Assembly (NCBI RefSeq): GCF_024172095.1
Contig: NZ_JAMZDX010000004.1
Coordinates: forward strand, 682,001-746,000
DNA from: Kitasatospora cinereorecta
GTDB lineage: Bacteria; Actinomycetota; Actinomycetes; Streptomycetales; Streptomycetaceae
Reading direction: 5' to 3'
Length of the DNA: 64,000 bases
Shown here: positions 58,803-64,000 of the stretch, in pieces
How the letters are laid out: every line of letters begins with the position of its first letter
Numbering within the stretch: the first letter of the stretch is position 1
Position numbers and translations under genes: made by a program
The notes under the pieces: generated by a model
What the model was told of the DNA's origin: nothing
Seen by the model: only the letters and a program-made list of their open reading frames with translations
Database searches by the model: none

Positions 58803-58999
58803 GGGAGCAGTATTCAGGTCCGCTCAACGCTGGCGCAAAGTCTGCCCGGGCGCCCGCGCGGGAGGTTCGCGGGGCACTCGGTGGACTGCCACAGGATTCG
58901 GTGCACCTGCAGCGGGTGGCCGGCTATGCGGGTGGGAAGGTCTTTGCAGGTGAGAGGGAAGGCGGTTCGGGAGGTGTCCGGGCCGATGGGGGGAGAGAG
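58803..58999. other. Divergent gap, 197 bp
   Basis: Separates the start of the beta-propeller gene from the CoiA-like gene. No gene supported. GGGGGGAGAGAG (58989-59000) is the CoiA-like ribosome-binding site. Confidence 0.35.
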
Positions 59000-60162
59000 A
59001 TGGGCTTCACCGCGTTGCACGCCGAGCAGGGTCGGCTGGACGCCAGCCAGGACGATCTCGGGTGCGACTGGGAGTGGCCGGCGATCCACCGCGCACGGCC
59101 CCGGGTGCCGCTCGCCTGCCCGGAGTGCGGGCACGGCGTGCACCCGAAGGTCTCCTCCGGCGGGCTGCGGTTCTTCGCCCACGACGCCGGGGCTCCACGG
59201 TGTGCCCTGGCGCAGGAGAGCATGGAGCACCACCTGCTGAAACTGGAGCTCGCCCAGGCTGTACGTGCCGGCGGGTGGTTCGCCGAACTGGAGGTCCGTG
59301 CCCCGGACGGCGCCTGGCGGGCCGATGTGATGGCCGCCTCCCCGGACGGCGGCCGCCGCATGGCGTGGGAGGCGCAGCTGTCACCGATTACCCCGGACGA
59401 CATACGGGCACGCACCGGCCGGTTCGCCGAGGACGGCGTGCGAGTGTGCTGGGTGGGGGTCCGCTCCCGGCCGTGGCTGGGTACCGTTCCCTCGGTCCTC
59501 GCGGCCCCTCCGGGCACCGATGGCACTCCATGGAAGGTCGTGGGCGGGCTGGCCCGCTTCGACCTGCCGAACTGGCTCCCGGCCAACGCCACGCTGCGGG
59601 ACTTCGTGGCCTGGGTCCTGGCGGACCGCGTCGTCGGACACCGCTTCGGCCGCCCTCAGCGGCTCGACGGCCGCACGTTATGGCCGGCCGCCTGGACCGC
59701 CCCCCGCTACGCCGCGGACGCCGCCGAATGGGAGGGACTTCAGCGAAAACTCGACGGGCAGCGGGTCCAGGCGATGGTGCGCCAGCTCCGGCCGGGCGAG
59801 GGCTGGCGCGGCACGACGCAGGCATCGCGCCACCTGCTGCGCGACCCGCACCGGGTCATGGTCCGGTCCTGGCGACTGTCGGTGCCCGCGGACGAGCGCC
59901 GACGGATGCGGGAGGCGGCGAGCGCGTGGGTTCTCGCTTCGGGCACGAGGACTACGACCAGCGCTGGGCGGGAGGCATCCCGCTGTGCGCCGGCCACGCT
60001 GATGGGCCCGTGGTCGCGCTGCTGCGCCCCAAGCCCTCCCTTCTCCAGTGGGAGCAGCTGGCCGGGATCACCGTCCTGGCTGCGACCGAGTCCGACGGGG
60101 AGAAGTTGGCCGCCGGCGCGCCCCGCGGTGCGCGCGTCATCGGCTTGCCGACGCTGCGCTGA
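59000..60162 (+). pseudogene. CoiA-family competence-like protein, frameshifted
   Basis: ATG at 59000 after GGGGGGAGAG. First frame: ACPECGHGVHPKVSSGGLRF FAHDAGAPRC (zinc-finger-like start of CoiA), HHLLKLELAQAVRAGGWFAE, MAWEAQLSPITPDDIRARTG (nuclease-like E.Q motif) and RTGRFAEDGVRVCWVG. Near 59930 the frame changes: FGHEDYDQRWAGGIPLCAGH, ITVLAATESDGEKLAAGAPR. The combined length, about 385 residues, fits the family, so it could be a single indel or a sequencing error. Confidence 0.8.
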
Positions 60163-60625
60163 CCGCTGCAGGCCGGATGGCTGCTGACAGCACCGACGCG
60201 GGGCGGACGCGAGAAACGCGCTTCGGACCACAGGCCGGCCAAAGCAGGCCCATCGCTCAACTACGTGACTGTCCCCGGCCCGTAACCCACAGCCGCTCTC
60301 GGCCGCCACTGTTCACGTAGCGCCGGACGGCTGGCAAGACTGTCGCCGGCCGCCGCCAACGGCAACCGCTTGTCCCGGGCGCCGGCCACGTCGGCCGGCG
60401 CCGTCAGGCTGGAGGTCGAAGGCCACCGGCAGAACGAGGTCACCCGCGCCGACCGCGAACGCATCGAATCCGCCCGAATGGACCGCGGCCTACCAGGCCG
60501 GCGTGAACGCCTTCACCCAGCACCCCGATTCCGAGTCCGTGACCTGCACGAACTCCTTGCCATGTCCCGCCTCCTGGGAAACGACCCGTGGCTGATGGTC
60601 CGTCGGACGGTTCGAAGCGGCTGCG
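60163..60625. other. Gap with decayed coding traces, 463 bp
   Basis: No intact gene. A frame at about 60420-60590 (VEGHRQNEVTRADRERIESA, then in another frame YQAGVNAFTQHPDSESVTCT) has coding-like composition with a frame change. Family not recognised. Confidence 0.3.
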
Positions 60626-61252
60626 TCACCCGTGCAGGTTCGCCGCGGCCAGGCGAGCCAGGGCCTGTTCGGCGGCGGACTCGGCCGGCGCGTTGACGGC
60701 GCCGGTCTCACTGCGGTCGGCGACGGCCTCGATGCCGTAGTGGGCGGTGCCGAGGGTGAACAGCAGTTCCGGTTGGCTGCCGTTCTCGGCGCGGGTGAGC
60801 AGGACGGCGCTGTCGCCGATGCCCGGGACGGGGGCGGCCCTGAGGACCGGATTCGTGGTGAGCTGGGCGAAGGACACGTCGTCGACCGAGCGAAGCGCCA
60901 CGTAGGAGCGCCGCGAGCCCCAGGTGCAGGCCCAGGGTTGATCCTTCGACGGCCCCTCGGCGAGCAGTGGGGACGTGCCGCCCATCGCTGCCGAGACCTG
61001 GGCGTTCGTCAGTACCGAGCAAGGGTCGGTCGGGCGGGCCGCCGCCGCGGGCGCGGACGGGGCGGCGGTGACGGCGAGGGTGGCGGTGGCCGGGGTGGGC
61101 GAGGGAACCCGCACCGACGTGCCCACGCTCGGCGACGCGCCGTCCGCGCTCCCGCCGCCTGCGGACGAGCAGCCCGCCAGCGCCAGCACACCCAGTGCCG
61201 CCAGACCTGCCAGACCCGCCGTCCGGCTCCGTCGGCCGTCGAAGAACACCAT
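60626..61252 (-). CDS. DUF3558-like lipoprotein, 208 aa
   Basis: Signal and lipobox: TAGLAGLAALGVLALAGCSS. After a Ser/Pro/Ala-rich linker, TDPCSVLTNAQVSAAMGGTS is the DUF3558 start, followed by WACTWGSRRSYVALRSVDDV, IGDSAVLLTRAENGSQPELL and FTLGTAHYGIEAVADRS. DUF3558 proteins are actinobacterial envelope lipoproteins of unknown function. ATG at 61252. Confidence 0.85.
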   Translation of the reverse strand: MVFFDGRRSRTAGLAGLAALGVLALAGCSSAGGGSADGASPSVGTSVRVPSPTPATATLAVTAAPSAPAAAARPTDPCSVLTNAQVSAAMGGTSPLLAEGPSKDQPWACTWGSRRSYVALRSVDDVSFAQLTTNPVLRAAPVPGIGDSAVLLTRAENGSQPELLFTLGTAHYGIEAVADRSETGAVNAPAESAAEQALARLAAANLHG

Positions 61253-62271
61253 CGCCCCTCCCCGAAATACCTGACGTCCATCGGTCGGCGCCAGCGTAGC
61301 CGTGCAGGCGGGCCGGGCGGCCGAGAACGGGGATTACGCTGTTCTGCGGCATAGTTGACGGAACACCAGCTCGCAGGGCCTGGCAGAGGCTGTCCGCCGG
61401 ACAGGGGAGGACGCGTTCTGCTATCCGCTGCCGTCCGGGTCATCGACTGCCGCGACAGGGCGACAACCGGGCCTCGGGGGGCGGGACGACGACCCGTAGA
61501 GCGTGAAATGACCAGTGTCCTGGGATGGCCGTCCTGCAGCGAGTGCTCGCGACCGTCTACGAATGCGGAGCCGGCGGTGGCAGCGCGGCAGTCGAGCTCA
61601 GGCGGGCGGAGGACGCCCTCATCGGCCATCCGCTGGACACCCCATAGGCCGAAGCCGCTGCTCGGACCTGGCTCGGGGAGGCGCACCGCCAGCGCGCCCT
61701 GGAGCGAGCGCAGGAGACCGGCGCCGCCCCGGAGCAGACCCTGGAGGAGCTGGTGAACACGGACCTGCCCGATCGGCCCGGAGCAGGACGGCACCGCCCG
61801 CAGCGGGCCGGCCCACCGACTTTCTCCTGGCCACCGGACCGCGCCCGCGTAACCCGACGCAGCGGCGCCTGCCCGCCAGCTGCTGCGAGAGGGCCGAGTG
61901 CAGGGACTGAGCTGCGTGTCCCGGCCGGGCGAACCATGCCGTGGGCCCTGTGTGGTCCGCCGGGCCCACCGGGCGCTACCGCGGGGAGGACACCGGCACC
62001 GGGGCGTGCGGAGTGGGAAGTGGCCGTCCCCGCCCAGTCCGCCCCGCCCCCGCCCTCACCGTGCGGCCCAGGCCGGGACCGGACCACAACGTGCTCGACG
62101 CCGTGGGCGACCTCGACCAGAACACCGCGGAGAGGAGGAGCGGCTGCTGAAACACGGGTGGAGTGCCGCACTCCCGCGGGTCGCGCCCGACCTCGGTCTT
62201 CGCCCGGCCGCCGACGGTAGATGCTCTGCGGGGCGGGTGGGTATCGGCTCGTTGGTGCCTGCGGCCGGTTC
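61253..62271. other. Gap with fragmentary coding traces, about 1 kb
   Basis: Apart from the nonsense-interrupted frame at 61525, I see no complete gene. Short coding-like pieces occur (for example ARQLLREGRVQGLSCVSR near 61880 and VLDAVGDLDQNTAERRSG near 62090 on the plus strand), as expected for a decayed stretch. Confidence 0.35.
61525..61752 (+). pseudogene. Small helical frame with an in-frame TAG
   Basis: ATG at 61525: MAVLQRVLATVYECGAGGGS AAVELRRAEDALIGHPLDTP, then TAG at 61645-61647, then continuing in the same frame AEAAARTWLGEAHRQRALER AQETGAAPEQTLEELV. Both halves are helical with GC-rich third positions, so the TAG probably interrupts one gene of unknown family. Confidence 0.4.
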
Positions 62272-62652
62272 CTAGAAGTCGAGGAGGCCGATGGCGTGGC
62301 CGTCGTGGTCCACCACCGGCCACGTGTTCAACCCGCGGGCGCGCATGGCGGCGAACGCGTCGGTGGCCGGCATGTCGGCGGTGGCGAACGGGGCGCGGTC
62401 GAGGGCGATGTCGCTGACCGGGGTGCGTTCGGTGTACCAGGACCGGGCCTGGAACGGCGCGAGGTGAAGACGGGTCAGCAGCCCGGCGCAGCGGCCGTCG
62501 TCGGCGCGGACCAGGACGTGGTCCATGCCGGAGCTGTGCAGGATGTCCATCGCGGTGTCGGCGGTGACGTCGTCGCTGATCTGCAGTTCCGGGTGTTTCA
62601 TGAGGTCGCCGACCGTGGTGGTGGTCGCGGGGCGTTCGAGGCTGATGGTCAT
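62272..62652 (-). CDS. CBS-domain protein, 126 aa
   Basis: ATG at 62652 (MTISLERPATTTTVGDLMKH) after AAGGAC. Two CBS motifs: ISDDVTADTAMDILHSSGMD HVLVRADDGRCAGLLTRLHL and ATADMPATDAFAAMRARGLN TWPVVDHDGHAIGLLDF. CBS pairs bind adenine nucleotides and act as energy sensors. It ends with the second motif and lies 195 bp downstream of the helicase gene on the same strand. Confidence 0.9.
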   Translation of the reverse strand: MTISLERPATTTTVGDLMKHPELQISDDVTADTAMDILHSSGMDHVLVRADDGRCAGLLTRLHLAPFQARSWYTERTPVSDIALDRAPFATADMPATDAFAAMRARGLNTWPVVDHDGHAIGLLDF

Positions 62653-62847
62653 GGGCGTGGTCCTTCGGGTCATTGCCGCCGGTGGTGGCGGCGATCCGGG
62701 CACTGGTGGAGGCAGGCTGACGGCGTCCGCCGGGGCCGGCCGACACTGGCTCGCGGATTGCGGTGGGGCTGTGGTTGGTGGGAGCCGGGCGTCGGCGGCC
62801 GGGACGTTCGGGTGGGGACCGTGTCGCGGTCCGACCCCTTCGGTGTC

Positions 62848-64000
62848 CTACGCGGCGAGGGCAGTGCGCTCGGGCGCTGCGTTGCGGGAGCCGGCGACGG
62901 TCTGTGTGGCGCGGGCGGTGCGGGGGGCTCGGCGGCGCCGGTTGCGGCTCGTGGAGGGGCTGCGGCGCGGGCGTTCGACGACCGGGTCGGCGATCACGGT
63001 GGGGATGCCGGTGGGCACGCGGGCGCCGGTGATGCGGGCCAGGTCCTCGTCGCCGGCGCTGACGCGGGTGGTGACGGGGGTGATGGCGGCGGTGGTCATC
63101 ATCCGGGCCATCTCGCGGCGCTGTTCGGGCAGGACCAGGGTGACGACCGTGCCGGACTCGCCGGCCCGGGCGGTGCGTCCGCCGCGGTGCAGGTAGTCCT
63201 TGTGGTCGGTGGGCGGGTCCAGGTTGACGACCAGGTCGAGGCCGTCGACGTGGATGCCGCGGGCGGCGACGTTGGTGGCGATCAGCGCGGTGACCTGGCC
63301 GGTACGGAACTGCTCCAGGGTGCGGGTGCGCTGCGGCTGGGACTTGCCGCCGTGCAGGGCCGCGGCCTTCACCCCGTTGGCGAGCAGGCCCCGTACCAGG
63401 CGGTCGGCGCCGGACTTGGTGTCGGTGAACATGATTACTCCGCCCTCGCGGGAGGCGATGTGCGCGATCGTGGCGGCCTTGTCGGAGCTCTGCACATACA
63501 GCACGTGGTGCTCCATCGTGCTGACCGCGCCCGCGGACGGGTCCACCGAGTGCGTGACCGGGTCCTTCAGGAAGCGGCGGACCAGGCGGTCGACGTTGCG
63601 GTCCAGGGTGGCGGAGAACAGCATCGTCTGGCAGCCTTCGGCGACCTGGTCGAGGAGTGCGATGACCTGCGGCAGGAAACCCACGTCGGCCATCTGGTCG
63701 GCCTCGTCCAGCACCGTGACGCCCACCCCGTCCAGCCTGCAGTCACCGCGCTGGACCAGGTCCGCGAGCCGTCCGGGGGTGGCGACCACGACCTCGACGC
63801 CGCGGTTCAGCGTCTGGGCCTGGCGGCCGATCGACATCCCGCCGACCACCGTGGCCAGGCGCAGGCGCACCGCGTGGGCGTACGGGGTGAGGGCGTCGGT
63901 GACCTGCTGGGCCAGTTCGCGGGTGGGGACCAGGACGAGCGCCAGCGGTCGGCCGGGCTCGGCCTTCCGGCCGACGGTGCGGGCCAGCACGGCGAGGCCG
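62848..64000 (-). CDS. DEAD-box ATP-dependent RNA helicase, partial
   Basis: The start is beyond the right edge; 384 residues are visible. Motif Ia PTRELAQQV, Ib VATPGRLADL, II VLDEADQMAD, III MLFSATLDRN, then IMFTDTKSGADRLVRGLLAN (IV), ATNVAARGIHVDGLDLVVN (V) and LHRGGRTARAG (VI). The tail is basic (RPRRSPSTSRNRRRRAPRTA). Such helicases unwind structured RNA in cold adaptation and ribosome assembly. The Q motif and Walker A lie outside. Confidence 0.95.
   Translation of the reverse strand, partial: GLAVLARTVGRKAEPGRPLALVLVPTRELAQQVTDALTPYAHAVRLRLATVVGGMSIGRQAQTLNRGVEVVVATPGRLADLVQRGDCRLDGVGVTVLDEADQMADVGFLPQVIALLDQVAEGCQTMLFSATLDRNVDRLVRRFLKDPVTHSVDPSAGAVSTMEHHVLYVQSSDKAATIAHIASREGGVIMFTDTKSGADRLVRGLLANGVKAAALHGGKSQPQRTRTLEQFRTGQVTALIATNVAARGIHVDGLDLVVNLDPPTDHKDYLHRGGRTARAGESGTVVTLVLPEQRREMARMMTTAAITPVTTRVSAGDEDLARITGARVPTGIPTVIADPVVERPRRSPSTSRNRRRRAPRTARATQTVAGSRNAAPERTALAA

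Noticed and set aside
1..64000. tRNA, rRNA or CRISPR features
   Set aside because: I looked for cloverleaf-type and conserved rRNA segments and for regular direct repeats with spacers, and found none. A short RNA gene could still be overlooked without a covariance search.

Overview
The window is very GC-rich actinomycete DNA with short intergenic gaps, GTG starts, ATGA/GTGA stop-start overlaps and third codon positions that are almost always G or C. The families present (gvpOAFGJLSK gas vesicle genes, SigK/RskA, Asp23/AmaP, SpoIIE/STAS/HATPase partner-switching proteins, SCO6745-family, DUF4331, DUF6131, DUF6296) point to Streptomyces, Kitasatospora or a close relative. I saw no rRNA, tRNA or CRISPR array. 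The density of pseudogenes, partial genes and insertion-sequence traces suggests an accessory region, perhaps a chromosome arm or a large plasmid. That placement is inference.

Layout. 0-4.4 kb: small conserved hypothetical proteins, a cold-shock protein with a structured leader, an alpha/beta hydrolase and a lipoprotein. 4.4-9.4 kb: a metal-handling set with a NicO-type Ni/Co exporter (minus), then a secreted DUF4331 protein and a secreted TPR protein (plus). 9.4-10.6 kb: a TetR regulator divergent from a DUF4345 membrane protein, with a duplicated operator between them. 10.7-11.9 kb: copy A of a winged-helix / 90-aa protein / STAS module. 12-19.4 kb: decayed fragments, then the gas vesicle locus (two charged-tail accessory proteins, a hemerythrin, gvpO-A-F-G-J-L-S-K). 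19.66-22.44 kb: an ISL3-type element with good terminal repeats, an 8-bp target duplication, a broken transposase and a serine beta-lactamase-like passenger gene. 22.6-26.8 kb: a decayed aminoglycoside-kinase gene, a fatty-acid desaturase, hypothetical genes and an IS transposase tail.

26.9-31.9 kb: an envelope-stress cluster (two Asp23-type proteins, a small membrane protein, a DUF6286 protein, AmaP) divergent from an ECF sigma factor. 31.9-36.1 kb: a complete sugar ABC transporter operon. 36.4-44.3 kb: a partner-switching island with a decayed module copy B, a SpoIIE phosphatase, a HATPase kinase-like protein, three STAS antagonists, module copy C and a conserved 179-aa protein. 44.8-46.1 kb: sigK-rskA. 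46.2-51.8 kb: a large secreted beta-propeller protein, a DUF3592 protein, a Met/His-rich exported protein and a DUF4259 protein. 51.8-57.7 kb: a strongly decayed stretch where three divergent gene pairs have each lost their 5' ends and been joined head to head (DUF4328|metE, SCO6745|GntR, BTAD regulator|repeat protein), mixed with intact thioesterase, HhH-GPD, HxlR and SDR genes. 57.8-64 kb: a beta-propeller protein, a frameshifted CoiA-like gene, a DUF3558 lipoprotein, a CBS protein and a DEAD-box helicase that runs off the window.

How the parts may work together: the recurring theme is stress sensing. Winged-helix regulators, STAS antagonists, an anti-sigma-like ATPase, a PP2C phosphatase, two ECF sigma factors and Asp23 envelope proteins sit on both sides of the gas vesicle genes. 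Direct control of gvp by the adjacent module is plausible but unproven.
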